From Pseudomonadota bacterium (lineage in GTDB: Bacteria; Pseudomonadota; Alphaproteobacteria; Rhizobiales; Pleomorphomonadaceae): a DNA stretch of 35,134 bases. Positions 1 to 8,834 of the stretch are shown one piece after another. The DNA lies in contig JAGSYV010000060.1 in NCBI GenBank assembly GCA_018262505.1, positions 1 through 35,134 of the forward strand. Direction: 5' to 3'. The notes beneath the pieces were generated by a model. The model was not told the DNA's origin. It saw only the letters and a list, made by a program, of their open reading frames with translations, and did not search any database. How positions within the stretch are numbered: the first letter of the stretch is position 1; the number at the start of each line of letters is the position of its first letter. The position numbers were made by a program, and so were the translations under genes.

Positions 1-4
1 AGAG

Positions 5-1249
5 ATGACGACCGACTTTCCGCGCCAGATCCTTCGTATCGGCTTCGTGGGGAGCGGCTTCATTGCCCATTTCCATCTGAAATCGCTGATCGGCGTTCGT
101 AACGTCGAGGTGACCGGCGTCTATTCGCCGACCGAAGGCAAGCGCCGGGCATTTGTCGAGGCGGTGCGCGATCTCGATCTCGGCACCTGTACCGCCCACC
201 CGACATTGGAAGCCTTGCTGACGGCATCGGATGTCGACGCCATTTGGGTGCTGTCGCCCAACTACACCCGCCTCGATGTGATGCGGGCATTGCACGACCT
301 CAAGAAATCCGGCCGTTCATCCATCTACGCGGTCGCCTGCGAAAAGCCGCTGGCCCGTACGCTTCGTGAGGCGCGCGAGATGCTGCGGCTCGTCGAGGAC
401 GCCAAGCTCATTCATGGCTATCTCGAGAATCAGGTTTTCTCGACGGCGGTCATGCGTGGCAAGGACATCATCTGGCGCCGGGCCGTTCCGTCTGCCGGCC
501 GCCCCTATCTTGCCCGCGCGGCCGAGGAACACGCCGGGCCGCACGAGCCCTGGTTCTGGAAGGGCGACCAGCAGGGTGGTGGCGTATTGCTCGACATGAT
601 GTGTCATTCCGTCGAAGTGGCGCGCTTCCTGTTGACGCGGCCAGATGCGCCGCGCTCGTCGCTCAAGCTCAAGTCGGCGACCGGTGCCGTCGCCTGCCTG
701 AAATGGACACGGCCGAACTATGCCGCCGAGCTCAAGGAGCGCATGGGGCCGACGGTCGACTACAGTCGGCGGGCCAGCGAGGACTTTGCGCGCGGCATGA
801 TCACGCTGGAGGACGACCTCGGGCAGGAAGTGATCATCGAGGCGACGACGTCCTGGGCCTATGTCGGCGCCGGTCTGCGCATCCAGCTTGAGCTATTGGG
901 ACCGGAGTATGCGCTGGAGTTTTCCTCACTCAACACCGGTCTCAAGGTGTTCATGTCGCGCCGTGTTACCGGCAGCGAAGGCGAGGACCTCGTCGAGAAG
1001 CAGAATGCCGAACAGGGCCTGATGCCGGTACTGGAGGACGAGGCCGGCGTCTATGGCTACACCGACGAGAATCGTCACATGGTCGAGCGCTTCCGCAAAG
1101 GACAGACGCCGGACGAGACCTTCGCCGACGGCGTCGCGGTGATCGAGATTCTGATGGCGCTCTACAAATCGGCCGAGGAGGGGCGGACAGTCTACTTCGA
1201 CCACGAAGACCTCGCCGACTTCGTACCGGCGGTCGGTCGGCCTGACTGA
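5..1249 (+). CDS. Gfo/Idh/MocA family oxidoreductase
   Basis: A 414-residue cytoplasmic NAD(P)-dependent oxidoreductase of the Gfo/Idh/MocA family, whose members oxidise or reduce sugars, inositols and related polyols. The N-terminal Rossmann fold shows the glycine-rich dinucleotide loop GFVGSGFIA (residues 13-21). The family's EKP motif is at about residues 113-115, its Lys normally contacting cofactor and substrate. The C-terminal substrate domain contains LDMMCHSVE, matching the family's active-site Asp/His region. The ATG at base 5 gives a normal N-terminus, but only four bases lie upstream, so its ribosome binding site and operon partners are outside the window. It converges on the GNAT gene with only 7 bases between the stop codons. 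The substrate cannot be assigned. Confidence 0.88.
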   Translation: MTTDFPRQILRIGFVGSGFIAHFHLKSLIGVRNVEVTGVYSPTEGKRRAFVEAVRDLDLGTCTAHPTLEALLTASDVDAIWVLSPNYTRLDVMRALHDLKKSGRSSIYAVACEKPLARTLREAREMLRLVEDAKLIHGYLENQVFSTAVMRGKDIIWRRAVPSAGRPYLARAAEEHAGPHEPWFWKGDQQGGGVLLDMMCHSVEVARFLLTRPDAPRSSLKLKSATGAVACLKWTRPNYAAELKERMGPTVDYSRRASEDFARGMITLEDDLGQEVIIEATTSWAYVGAGLRIQLELLGPEYALEFSSLNTGLKVFMSRRVTGSEGEDLVEKQNAEQGLMPVLEDEAGVYGYTDENRHMVERFRKGQTPDETFADGVAVIEILMALYKSAEEGRTVYFDHEDLADFVPAVGRPD

Positions 1250-1256
1250 ATCGATG

Positions 1257-1835
1257 CTATGAGGTCTGCTGCGCGCGAAATTCGTCGCGCAGCAGACCGT
1301 AGCAGAGGGAGCCGGTGATCGAGCCATCGGCATGACGCTTATCGGCGCGCAGGTGGGCTTCGCGGAACATGCCGAGCTGCTCGGCGATGCGTCGGCTGGC
1401 GAGATTGGTTTCGTCGCACCAGATGCCGACGCGCAGAGCACCGCATTCTTCGAACAGTGCGGCGACCGTGGCCTCCGCGGCTTCGAGGGTATAGCCCTCT
1501 CTCAGATGCGCTTCGTCGCAGAAATAGCCGATGAGGTAGGCGGGTAGGTCGGCATTGCTGACGCCGATATAGATCTGTCCGACAAAAGCCCCGTCCTGAC
1601 GGCGGAAGGCGCCGAGAAAAGCCGCCTCGCCGGTATCCGCCTCCTCATCGAACATCCCTATGACCGCGAGTGCATCGGCCTCGGTCGCAATCTTCATCGC
1701 CGCGTTGTCTCTCTCATAGCGGGCGAGATGTGTCCGATTGCGCAGCGCCATCGCCGTATACCAGGCAGCGTCGTCCTGTGTGTAGCGGCGAAGATCGAGG
1801 CGTTGTGTCGAGAGACTTGAGGGAAGGGCGGGCAT
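1257..1835 (-). CDS. GNAT family N-acetyltransferase (RimJ/RimL-like)
   Basis: A 192-residue acetyl-CoA-dependent N-acetyltransferase. The protein opens with the LSTQRLDLRRY segment typical of RimJ/RimL-type GNATs. It then has the LREGYTLEAAEA stretch (the acetyl-CoA pyrophosphate-binding region) and the DETNLASRRIAEQLGM segment, where the conserved Asn/Ser and 'LGF'-like end are expected. The ATG at 1835 was chosen over an upstream TTG at 1895, because the extra 20 residues do not resemble the family and would run towards the divergent efflux operon. No strong Shine-Dalgarno is visible. The acceptor may be a protein N-terminus, an antibiotic or a small amine; the sequence does not decide. 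The last codons carry a long inverted repeat (1263-1298). Confidence 0.85.
   Translation of the reverse strand: MPALPSSLSTQRLDLRRYTQDDAAWYTAMALRNRTHLARYERDNAAMKIATEADALAVIGMFDEEADTGEAAFLGAFRRQDGAFVGQIYIGVSNADLPAYLIGYFCDEAHLREGYTLEAAEATVAALFEECGALRVGIWCDETNLASRRIAEQLGMFREAHLRADKRHADGSITGSLCYGLLRDEFRAQQTS
1263..1298. repeat. 36-nt near-perfect inverted repeat at GNAT 3' end
   Basis: Thirteen-base arms GGTCTGCTGCGCG and CGCGCAGCAGACC pair perfectly, and the centre continues as CGAA/TTCG with a single unpaired T. The dyad lies inside the last dozen codons of the GNAT gene, between two convergent genes. Neither strand has a T-tract after it, so it is not a classical intrinsic terminator. It could still block readthrough or protect 3' ends on both strands. 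Confidence 0.7.
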
Positions 1836-1964
1836 AGGGCAAACTCGGGTGCATCCAGTTGCCTTTCGATAAGGACTGGATGGTGGCCGCGTCAACCGTC
1901 GGGATTTCCCGACATAAGGCCGATATACGTTTCTGGTTATTTCCGGAGACGATCACCGTCAACA

Positions 1965-1989
1965 AACCGGTTGGTTGTCGGCACCGGTT
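1965..1989. promoter_or_regulatory. Repeated ACCGGT palindromes upstream of efflux operon
   Basis: Two copies of ACCGGTT (1966-1972 and 1983-1989), each containing the self-complementary core ACCGGT, are spaced 17 bp apart. They lie in the divergent region between the GNAT gene and the outer-membrane factor, about 90-110 bases before the efflux start. The arrangement suggests an operator, but no regulator in the window is linked to it. This is inference from symmetry only. Confidence 0.3.
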
Positions 1990-2074
1990 ACACTTTTCGA
2001 CCTCTTTTGACTTGCCGACCGACGCTGAAGCAGTCCAAATCTCAGCGGTTTCAAAAGGGACAACCAGTAAAGCC

Positions 2075-3565
2075 ATGGCGTTGCGCGCGGATACGATGGT
2101 CAACAGTTCCTCTTCCCTTCGTCGCGCTGCCGGGATCTCGATCCCGCTTCTCGGCCTGCTTCTGTCGGGTTGCGCCGTCGGCCCAGACTATATGGTGCCG
2201 CACCTTGTGCTGCCGGCCAGCTGGGGTTCGTCCGGCGCCGAGACGCCGGCACGCCCGGTGGAGCTTGCCCACTGGTGGGAACGACTCGGCGATAAGGAAC
2301 TCAATGCGCTGATCGAGGAAGCCGTCGCCGGCAATCTCGATGTTGCCAGCGCCAAGGCCAAGATCCGCACGGCACGTGCCACTGCACGCGAGACCGACGC
2401 GGCGTTGGCGCCTTCGGCCGACGGTTCCTCGTCGGTCACGCGACAGAAATCGCAGGGCGCGGTACAAACTCAGTTCAAGGGCGGCTTTGATTCGTCCTGG
2501 GAACTCGATCTGTTCGGCGCCAATGCTCGCTCGTCGGAAGCGGCGCGCTATGGCAGCCAAGCAGCGGAAGAAGATCTCAACTCGGTGTTGCTGACACTGA
2601 TTGGCGACGTTGCCTCCAATTATGTGTCTGCGCGCGGCTATCAGGCACGCATGGCGCTGGCGCGACAGACCGCTTCATCGCAACGCGAGACGGCGGGACT
2701 GACCCGCAAGAAGTTCGAGGCAGGGTCAGCATCGGCGGTTGATGTTTCAAACGCGGAAGGACAGGCCGCAAGCACCGAAGCCAAGCTGCCCGACCTCCAG
2801 ACTTCTTATGCTGAGGCTGTCCATCGTCTGGCAGTGCTGACCGGCCGCGCACCGTCGGAACTGGACGCTCGCATGCAAAAGGGCGGTGCTATCCCGCGGC
2901 CACGTCAGCCGGTACCAACCGGTCTGCCCGCCGACGTTCTCTCCAACCGGCCCGATGTTCGCCAAGCGGAGCGCGAATATGCGCAGGCGACCGCCAAGAT
3001 CGGTGCTGCAACTGCCGCGCGCTATCCTGCGATCAGCCTCTCCGGCGCCATCGCCACAACGGCGACCTCCGTCGGAGACTTGGGCAAGTCGTCGACCATT
3101 TCCTGGAGTCTCGGACCGTCGCTATCGGTGCCCATCTTCAATGCCGGCAAGCTTGCCGCCGCGCAGGAAGCCGCCGAGGCGACCCGCGATCAGTATTTCG
3201 TCGCCTATAAGGCAGCGGTGCTCGGCGCGCTGGAGGATGTCGAAAACGCCATCGTTGCCTTCCGGCAGGAGCGCATCAAGAACGGCCGCCTCGCTGCCGC
3301 CACGCAGTCCTATCGCAAGGCGTCCGAATTGGCGCAATCGCTATATCAGTCGGGCTCGTCGAGTTTCCTCGATGTGCTCGATGCCGAGCGTTCGCTCTAT
3401 TCGGCTGAAGATTCGCTGCTCACCAGCACGGTCGCCATCGCCACCAATTACATCGCTCTCAACAAGGCGCTGGGTGGCGGTTGGGACGGCACGGTCGACG
3501 CCTCGAAGCCAGAAATCGTCGACGCCAACACGGGGCCGCATCTGCGTCAGGCGGCTGCCAACTGA
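2075..3565 (+). CDS. NodT/OprM-family outer membrane efflux lipoprotein
   Basis: A 496-residue TolC-type outer-membrane factor that forms the exit duct of tripartite efflux pumps. A signal peptide ends in the lipobox LLLSGC (lipidated Cys 33), followed by AVGPDY, the usual start of mature NodT/OprM lipoproteins. Two OEP repeats follow, with the familiar RPDVRQAERE and AARYPAISLSG motifs. The open frame extends back to 1859, but the ATG at 2075 is preferred because it gives a normal signal peptide; a purine-rich AAAAGGGA lies 14 bases upstream. It is the first gene of an operon with an MFS pump and MacAB, and probably serves as their outer-membrane partner. The substrate is unknown. Confidence 0.9.
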   Translation: MALRADTMVNSSSSLRRAAGISIPLLGLLLSGCAVGPDYMVPHLVLPASWGSSGAETPARPVELAHWWERLGDKELNALIEEAVAGNLDVASAKAKIRTARATARETDAALAPSADGSSSVTRQKSQGAVQTQFKGGFDSSWELDLFGANARSSEAARYGSQAAEEDLNSVLLTLIGDVASNYVSARGYQARMALARQTASSQRETAGLTRKKFEAGSASAVDVSNAEGQAASTEAKLPDLQTSYAEAVHRLAVLTGRAPSELDARMQKGGAIPRPRQPVPTGLPADVLSNRPDVRQAEREYAQATAKIGAATAARYPAISLSGAIATTATSVGDLGKSSTISWSLGPSLSVPIFNAGKLAAAQEAAEATRDQYFVAYKAAVLGALEDVENAIVAFRQERIKNGRLAAATQSYRKASELAQSLYQSGSSSFLDVLDAERSLYSAEDSLLTSTVAIATNYIALNKALGGGWDGTVDASKPEIVDANTGPHLRQAAAN

Positions 3566-3621
3566 TCTCTCCATAGGCCACGAGCCGCGAGCCGGCGCAT
3601 CCCCGGTACCTTCACGAAACG

Positions 3622-4809
3622 ATGTCCCCTTCTCAGACTGTCGCCATTAGTTCGCTGGGTTTGACCCTTATTCTCGGGTCTCTCACGGCCTTCGCACCTC
3701 TTTCGACCGACATGTATCTGGCGAGCTTCTCCAGCCTCGCCGAAACCTTTGCCGCCGATGAGGGGCGCGTCCAGCTTTCCTTGTCGATTTTCTTTTTCGG
3801 CTTGTCGGTTGGGCAACTCATCTACGGCCCGCTGGTCGACCGCTTTGGTCGCAAGCCGCCACTGATCGCCGGGCTGGTGATCTTCACGCTGGCATCGGCG
3901 GCCATTGTCGTCGTACCGACGGTCGAGGGGTTCATCGCCCTCCGCCTCTGCCAGGCGCTCGGCGGCTGCGCCGGCATGGTAGCGAGCCGGGCCATCATCG
4001 CCGACCTGTTCGACGAGCGAGGCAGTGCCCGCTTCCTGTCCGAGATGATGCTCGTGCAAGGGCTGGCGCCCATCGTGGCGCCGCTGTTGGGCGGCTACAT
4101 TCTGGCAGTCGCTCCGTGGGAGGCGATCTTCGTCGTTCTCGCGCTGTTTGGAACGGGCTGCCTGGTGGCTACGGTGCGTGGATTGCCGGAAACGCTGCCG
4201 CCCGAGCGGCGTCACGCGGTCGGTATCGGTGGCGTCGCCCGCGCATTCGGCGAGGTGTTGGCCAACCGCGCCTTCATGGCGCCGGCGCTGTCGGGCGCCT
4301 TCGCGGCCGCCTGTATCTTCGCCTTCATCACCGGCTCGCCTTTCGTTTATATGCATCTTCACGGCGTCAGCCAACAGCACTACGGCTGGCTGTTCGGCCT
4401 CAATGCCTGTGGCATGATCGTCGCCTCGCAGGTCAACCGGCTGCTCCTGCGCTGGTTTTCGACGAGACGGGTGATGGCCGGCGCGCTCGCCTTCAACGTG
4501 ACGATGGGCGTCGTTCTCGTCGTCCTGGCGGCCTCCGCGCCATTGCCGCTTCTCGTCGCCCTGCTGATGCTCTGCCTTTCCACTGGGCCGCTGATCGGCG
4601 CCAACTCGATGGCCATCGCCATGAGTCATATCGGCGGCCATCGCGGCACGGCGTCGTCGGTTCTTGGTGTCATGCAGTTCGCGGTGGCGAGCCTTGCCAG
4701 CGCGGCGGTCGGGCTGCTGCACAATGGAACCGTCTATCCCATGGTGGGTATCATCCTCGCCGGTGGCATTCTTGCCTCGCTGGCCTATTTCACGGGACGC
4801 CACGCATGA
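3622..4809 (+). CDS. Bcr/CflA family MFS drug efflux transporter
   Basis: A 395-residue inner-membrane protein with about 12 hydrophobic segments, an H+-coupled drug exporter of the DHA1 Bcr/CflA group. Diagnostic features are APLSTDMYLASF in the first membrane segment and the MFS motif A GPLVDRFGRKP in the loop between helices 2 and 3. It begins 56 bases after the outer-membrane factor gene. Its stop codon overlaps the adaptor start (ATGA at 4806-4809), implying translational coupling. Bcr/CflA pumps usually act alone, so its placement inside a MacAB-type operon is unusual. The substrate cannot be read from the sequence. Confidence 0.9.
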   Translation: MSPSQTVAISSLGLTLILGSLTAFAPLSTDMYLASFSSLAETFAADEGRVQLSLSIFFFGLSVGQLIYGPLVDRFGRKPPLIAGLVIFTLASAAIVVVPTVEGFIALRLCQALGGCAGMVASRAIIADLFDERGSARFLSEMMLVQGLAPIVAPLLGGYILAVAPWEAIFVVLALFGTGCLVATVRGLPETLPPERRHAVGIGGVARAFGEVLANRAFMAPALSGAFAAACIFAFITGSPFVYMHLHGVSQQHYGWLFGLNACGMIVASQVNRLLLRWFSTRRVMAGALAFNVTMGVVLVVLAASAPLPLLVALLMLCLSTGPLIGANSMAIAMSHIGGHRGTASSVLGVMQFAVASLASAAVGLLHNGTVYPMVGIILAGGILASLAYFTGRHA

Positions 4810-6056
4810 CTGCCGCACCGCGCAAACGCAAAAGCCGTCGCGGGCTGATTCTGCTCGTGGCGGCGGTCGTCCTGGCGGCTTCGGGCTACGTCATCAAGAC
4901 TCGCTATTATACGACGCCAGCCGTCACCATGATGACCGCCGCCGTCACGCGGGGCAGCGTCGAGGTCACGGTGCTGGCGACCGGCGAACTCCGGCCGGTG
5001 AAGCTCGTCGCCGTCGGCGCGCAGGCTTCGGGGCGCATTACCTCGCTTCACGTCAAGCTCGGTGACCGCATCAAGGCGGGCGATCTGATTGCCGAGATCG
5101 ACTCGGTAACGCAGCAGAACAACCTCAAGACAGCCGAGGCCTCGCTCGCCAGTATTCACGCCCAACGAGACGAAAAGGAAGCCTCGCTGACGCTGGCCCG
5201 CCAGACACTCGAGCGTCAGCAGACCATGGTCAACCAGAATGCTGTCGCGCGCGCCGATCTCGAGACTGCCCAGGCAAGCGTCAAGACGACCGAGGCGCAG
5301 ATCGCTGCCCTCGACGCCGAGACCCAGTCGGCGGAGGTAGCCGTCGCCACGGCCACGGCCAATCTCGGCTATACCCGCATCACGGCCCCAATCGACGGTA
5401 CAGTGCTCGCTGTGGTCAGTCAGGCCGGGCAGACCGTCAACGCCTCCCAGTCGGCGCCGACCATCGTCGTGCTGGGGCAACTCGACACCATGACGGTGCG
5501 TGCGGAGATTTCCGAAGCCGACGTGGTCCATGTCGCGCCGGGCCAGAAGGTCTATTTCACCATCATCGGCGACCCCGAGCATCGCTATGACGCGGCCCTT
5601 GAGAGCATCGATCCAGCGCCGGAATCCATTCGCAACGACACCGCCATTGCTTCGTCGAGTTCCTCATCCTCCTCGTCGAGTTCCTCCTCGTCGGCCATCT
5701 ACTACTACGGCAACTTCAACGTCCCGAACCCCGATGGTCGCCTCAGGACCTATATGACCGCCGAGGTGAACATCGTGCTGGGCAGTGCCGAAAACGTTCT
5801 GACGGTGCCGGCAGCCGCGCTGGGCAATCGCGATTCCGAAGGGAAGTATCGCGTCAAGGTGCTGAATGCCGACGGCAGCACGGCGGAGCGTCCGGTCGAG
5901 ATCGGTCTCAACGACAAGGTCACCGCCGAGGTGAAGTCCGGACTTGCCGAGGGCGACCAGGTGGTAACCGGCGAGATGACCGCCGCCCAGCGGGCGGCCT
6001 CCGCCTCCTCGCTGAAGCTCGGCCGTGGCGGCGGCGGCCCGCCGCCGGGGATGTAA
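4806..6056 (+). CDS. macA: MacA-like periplasmic adaptor (membrane fusion protein)
   Basis: A 416-residue membrane fusion protein linking the MacB inner-membrane transporter to an outer-membrane duct. A basic N-terminus is followed by one membrane anchor (about residues 13-30). Next come the first lipoyl half (ending GDRIKAGDLIAEID), a long alpha-hairpin, the second lipoyl half (TRITAPIDGTVLAV), a beta-barrel, and a Gly/Pro-rich tail. Residues 283-296 are 14 consecutive serines just before the AIYYYGNFNVPNP segment; a Ser-rich loop here occurs in other MacA proteins. The ATG at 4806 overlaps the MFS stop by four bases, although the open frame runs further upstream. macB follows after 3 bases. 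Confidence 0.88.
   Translation: MTAAPRKRKSRRGLILLVAAVVLAASGYVIKTRYYTTPAVTMMTAAVTRGSVEVTVLATGELRPVKLVAVGAQASGRITSLHVKLGDRIKAGDLIAEIDSVTQQNNLKTAEASLASIHAQRDEKEASLTLARQTLERQQTMVNQNAVARADLETAQASVKTTEAQIAALDAETQSAEVAVATATANLGYTRITAPIDGTVLAVVSQAGQTVNASQSAPTIVVLGQLDTMTVRAEISEADVVHVAPGQKVYFTIIGDPEHRYDAALESIDPAPESIRNDTAIASSSSSSSSSSSSSSAIYYYGNFNVPNPDGRLRTYMTAEVNIVLGSAENVLTVPAAALGNRDSEGKYRVKVLNADGSTAERPVEIGLNDKVTAEVKSGLAEGDQVVTGEMTAAQRAASASSLKLGRGGGGPPPGM
5652..5693 (+). repeat. In-frame poly-serine tract with 21-nt tandem repeat
   Basis: Fourteen serine codons. A 14-base string (TCGTCGAGTTCCTC) starts at 5652 and again at 5673, giving two 21-base (7-codon) units. Slippage between units would add or remove seven serines without changing frame. 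Confidence 0.7.
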
Positions 6057-6059
6057 GCC

Positions 6060-8024
6060 ATGGACGAACTCATCCGGCTGGAAAAGCTCCGGCGCGAATT
6101 TCCGTCCGGCGACGACACGATTACCGTGCTGAAGGACGTCGATCTGGTGATCGAGGCGGGCGAGATGGTGGCGATCGTCGGTGCCTCGGGCTCCGGCAAG
6201 TCGACCTTGATGAACATTCTCGGTTGCCTCGACCGGCCGACGGGTGGCAGCTATCGCATCTCCGGCCGAGAAACGGCCCTGCTGGAGCCGGACGAACTTG
6301 CCGCCCTCAGGCGCGAGCATTTCGGTTTCATCTTCCAGCGCTATCATTTGCTCGGCGAACTCGATGCGCTTGCCAATGTCGAGATCCCGGCAATCTACGC
6401 TGGCATGTCGCCGCGCGATCGGCGGACAAGGGCAGAAAGCCTGCTCGACCGACTCGGTATGAGCGACCGTACCGACCACCGGCCGGGCCAACTCTCCGGT
6501 GGTCAGCAGCAGCGCGTCTCCATCGCCCGCGCCCTGATGAATGGCGCCAACGTCATCTTGGCCGACGAGCCGACCGGTGCTCTCGACAAGCACTCCGGCG
6601 ACGAAGTGTTGCGCATCCTTGAGGAGCTCAACGCCGAGGGCAAGACGATCATCATCGTCACCCACGACGCGAACGTAGCGAGTCGCGCCCGCCGCATCAT
6701 CGAGATTTCCGACGGCGTCATCCTCAGCGATCGCAGGAACGAACCGACCTCGGAAGCGATGCCTGCGGGTACGTCCAAGACAGTTGTGGAGGGCGCGCGG
6801 CGCGGTGGCTATCTCCGCTCGCTGGTCGACCGGTTCAAGGAGGCGTTGCGCATGGCGGTGCTGGCCATGGCAGCGCATCGCCTCAGAACCTTCCTCACCA
6901 TGCTCGGCATCATCATCGGCATCGCCTCGGTGGTGTCGGTGGTGGCGATCGGGCAGGGCACGCAACAGCAGGTGCTGGCCAACATCTCCAATCTCGGTAC
7001 CAACACGTTGGAGATTTTTGCCGGCCGTACTTTCGGCGATACGCGTTCGGCGCGGATCACCACGCTGATAGCCGCCGACGCCGAGGCGCTGGCCCGGCAG
7101 GGCTACGTGGCCGCCGTTACGCCGACCGTCTCCACCAGCAAGACGCTGCGCATTGGTTCGCAGGAGGCGAGCGCGCTGGTCAACGGCGTCGGCGAGCAGT
7201 ATTTCATCGCTCGCGGCACCAAGCTCGCCGAAGGCAGCTTTTTCGATAGCCAGTCGGTGCGCACTCGGGCGACCGACGTGGTCATCGATGAAAACACCCG
7301 CAAGACCCTGTTCGCCGATAGCGCCAGTTCCCCAGTTGGGCAGGTGCTGCTCATTGGCAATGTGCCGGCCCGCATTGTTGGAGTAACGCAGCCGCAGCAG
7401 GGAGGGTTCGGCTCCAGCCAGAACCTGTCCGTCTATCTGCCGTTTACGACAGTGCAGACCCGCTTCCTCGGCAACATGTCGCTGCGCTCGATTACCGTGC
7501 GCGTCGCCGACGATGTCGACACCAGCCTCGCCGAGCAGGATGTGACGCGCTTTCTAACCCAGCGCCATGGCACGCAGGACTTTTTCATTCTCAACACCGA
7601 TGACATTCGCCAGACAATCACGTCCACGACGCAGATGCTGACGCTGCTGATCGCGGCGATCGCCGTCATCTCGCTGGTGGTCGGCGGCATCGGCGTGATG
7701 AACATCATGCTGGTGTCGGTATCGGAACGCGTGAGCGAGATCGGCGTGCGCATGGCGGTGGGTGCCCGGCAGGGCGATATCCTCCAGCAATTCCTGATCG
7801 AGGCCGTATTGGTCTGCCTGATCGGCGGCCTTTTCGGCATCGGCGGCGCCTTCGGCATCGGCCAACTCGTGCGACTGTTCTCCAGTGATTTCACGCTGAT
7901 CTACTCGACGACCTCGATCGTCGCTGCCTGCGTCTGCTCAACACTGATTGGCGTGATCTTCGGCTTCCTGCCGGCCCGTAACGCCTCCCGGCTTGATCCC
8001 GTGGTGGCGCTGTCGCGGGACTGA
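6060..8024 (+). CDS. macB: MacB-type ABC transporter, fused ATPase-permease
   Basis: A 654-residue MacB-family mechanotransmission ABC protein. The N-terminal ATPase has Walker [10 protein letters not shown] (41-49), signature LSGGQQQR (145-152) and Walker B VILADE (catalytic Glu 170). Helix TM1 follows at about 278-298, then a large periplasmic domain. Three C-terminal helices include the conserved [21 protein letters not shown] region. With MacA and a TolC-like duct, MacB extrudes substrates such as macrolides, lipopeptides or siderophores from the periplasm; which one applies here is unknown. It starts 3 bases after macA and ends the efflux operon. No clear terminator follows. Confidence 0.93.
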   Translation: MDELIRLEKLRREFPSGDDTITVLKDVDLVIEAGEMVAIVGASGSGKSTLMNILGCLDRPTGGSYRISGRETALLEPDELAALRREHFGFIFQRYHLLGELDALANVEIPAIYAGMSPRDRRTRAESLLDRLGMSDRTDHRPGQLSGGQQQRVSIARALMNGANVILADEPTGALDKHSGDEVLRILEELNAEGKTIIIVTHDANVASRARRIIEISDGVILSDRRNEPTSEAMPAGTSKTVVEGARRGGYLRSLVDRFKEALRMAVLAMAAHRLRTFLTMLGIIIGIASVVSVVAIGQGTQQQVLANISNLGTNTLEIFAGRTFGDTRSARITTLIAADAEALARQGYVAAVTPTVSTSKTLRIGSQEASALVNGVGEQYFIARGTKLAEGSFFDSQSVRTRATDVVIDENTRKTLFADSASSPVGQVLLIGNVPARIVGVTQPQQGGFGSSQNLSVYLPFTTVQTRFLGNMSLRSITVRVADDVDTSLAEQDVTRFLTQRHGTQDFFILNTDDIRQTITSTTQMLTLLIAAIAVISLVVGGIGVMNIMLVSVSERVSEIGVRMAVGARQGDILQQFLIEAVLVCLIGGLFGIGGAFGIGQLVRLFSSDFTLIYSTTSIVAACVCSTLIGVIFGFLPARNASRLDPVVALSRD

Positions 8025-8086
8025 AGATTGTTCCCGTAGGCCGGCAGCCGATGAGGGGTATCCCAATCCACGTCGCCATTCATAAA

Positions 8087-8122
8087 TCAGTCGATTGACT
8101 GAAACGGTTGTAGGTATAGAAT
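8087..8122 (+). promoter_or_regulatory. Candidate cecR promoter with overlapping palindromic operator
   Basis: TTGACT (8095-8100) and TAGAAT (8117-8122) are separated by 16 bases and make a good sigma-70-type promoter. The 16-base dyad TCAGTCGATTGACTGA (8087-8102, 6-base arms) covers the -35, as expected for an autorepressing TetR-family operator. Transcription from this -10 would start near 8129-8130, at the ATG used here as the cecR start. Binding and start site are inferred. Confidence 0.5.
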
Positions 8123-8129
8123 GGAGGTC

Positions 8130-8834
8130 ATGGCAAAGACACCCTCCGCCCGCTCTGTCGATGATGCCGCCCGCAACGACGGCACCCGTGAAAAGCTGCT
8201 TCTCGCCGCGCTCGAGCTGTTCGGCCAATATGGCTTCGAGGGTGCGTCGACCCGCAGGCTCGCCGAGCAGGCGGGCGTGAACCTCCAGGCGATCAACTAC
8301 TATTTTGTCAATAAGCGTGGTCTCTACAACGCTGTCGCCGACTACCTGATCGAGCGGCTGCAGAACCGCGTTGGCGAGCGGCGAAGAATGGTGCTTGAGC
8401 GCTTTGCCGAGGCCCAATCCGGCGGCCGGCCGATTGATGCCACCGAGGCGCGGGGTATCCTGACCTTGCTGGCTGAAGCCATGCTGACCCTGTTCGCCGA
8501 TGACGAGTCGGCCGTCTGGGTACGCTACATGGTACGCGAGCAGGCCGAGCCGACAGAGGCTTTCGACCGCATCTACGCGGGCTTCATGCAGCCGATGCTC
8601 GCAGCCGTCCACCATCTTGTCGGCATTCTTTTAAATGCCGAACCGATGTCCGAGCAGGTGCGGCTCCGAACGCTGTCATTGGTCGGTTCGCTGATCATCT
8701 ACCGCGTCGGCCGGGCCACCATTCTGCGCGAAATGGACTGGTCGGCGGTTGGTCCCGAGCAAGTCGCGGCGATCCGCGGTATTGCCGCCGACCTCGTTGC
8801 CAGCATCCATCCCATCGGGGAAATCGCATCATGA
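8130..8834 (+). CDS. cecR: TetR/AcrR family regulator, CecR (YbiH)-like
   Basis: A 234-residue DNA-binding repressor. The TetR helix-turn-helix is at about residues 39-58 ([21 protein letters not shown]), and the C-terminal ligand domain matches the CecR/YbiH group. In E. coli, CecR controls the adjacent ybhGFSR genes, and the same order is present here, with the cecR stop overlapping the ybhG start (ATGA at 8831). The start is uncertain: an ATG at 8121 adds three residues but overlaps the best -10, whereas the ATG at 8130 lies at the predicted transcript 5' end, suggesting leaderless translation. The inducing compound is unknown. Confidence 0.87.
   Translation: MAKTPSARSVDDAARNDGTREKLLLAALELFGQYGFEGASTRRLAEQAGVNLQAINYYFVNKRGLYNAVADYLIERLQNRVGERRRMVLERFAEAQSGGRPIDATEARGILTLLAEAMLTLFADDESAVWVRYMVREQAEPTEAFDRIYAGFMQPMLAAVHHLVGILLNAEPMSEQVRLRTLSLVGSLIIYRVGRATILREMDWSAVGPEQVAAIRGIAADLVASIHPIGEIAS

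Noticed and set aside
3547..4818. Long antisense open frame opposite the MFS gene
   Set aside because: It encodes an Arg/Gln/Asp-rich sequence without any recognisable domain and lies wholly opposite a clear Bcr/CflA transporter. High GC third positions explain the lack of stops.
5664..6965. Long antisense open frame opposite macA and macB
   Set aside because: It has His/Arg-rich composition, spans two real coupled genes on the other strand and shows no family motif.
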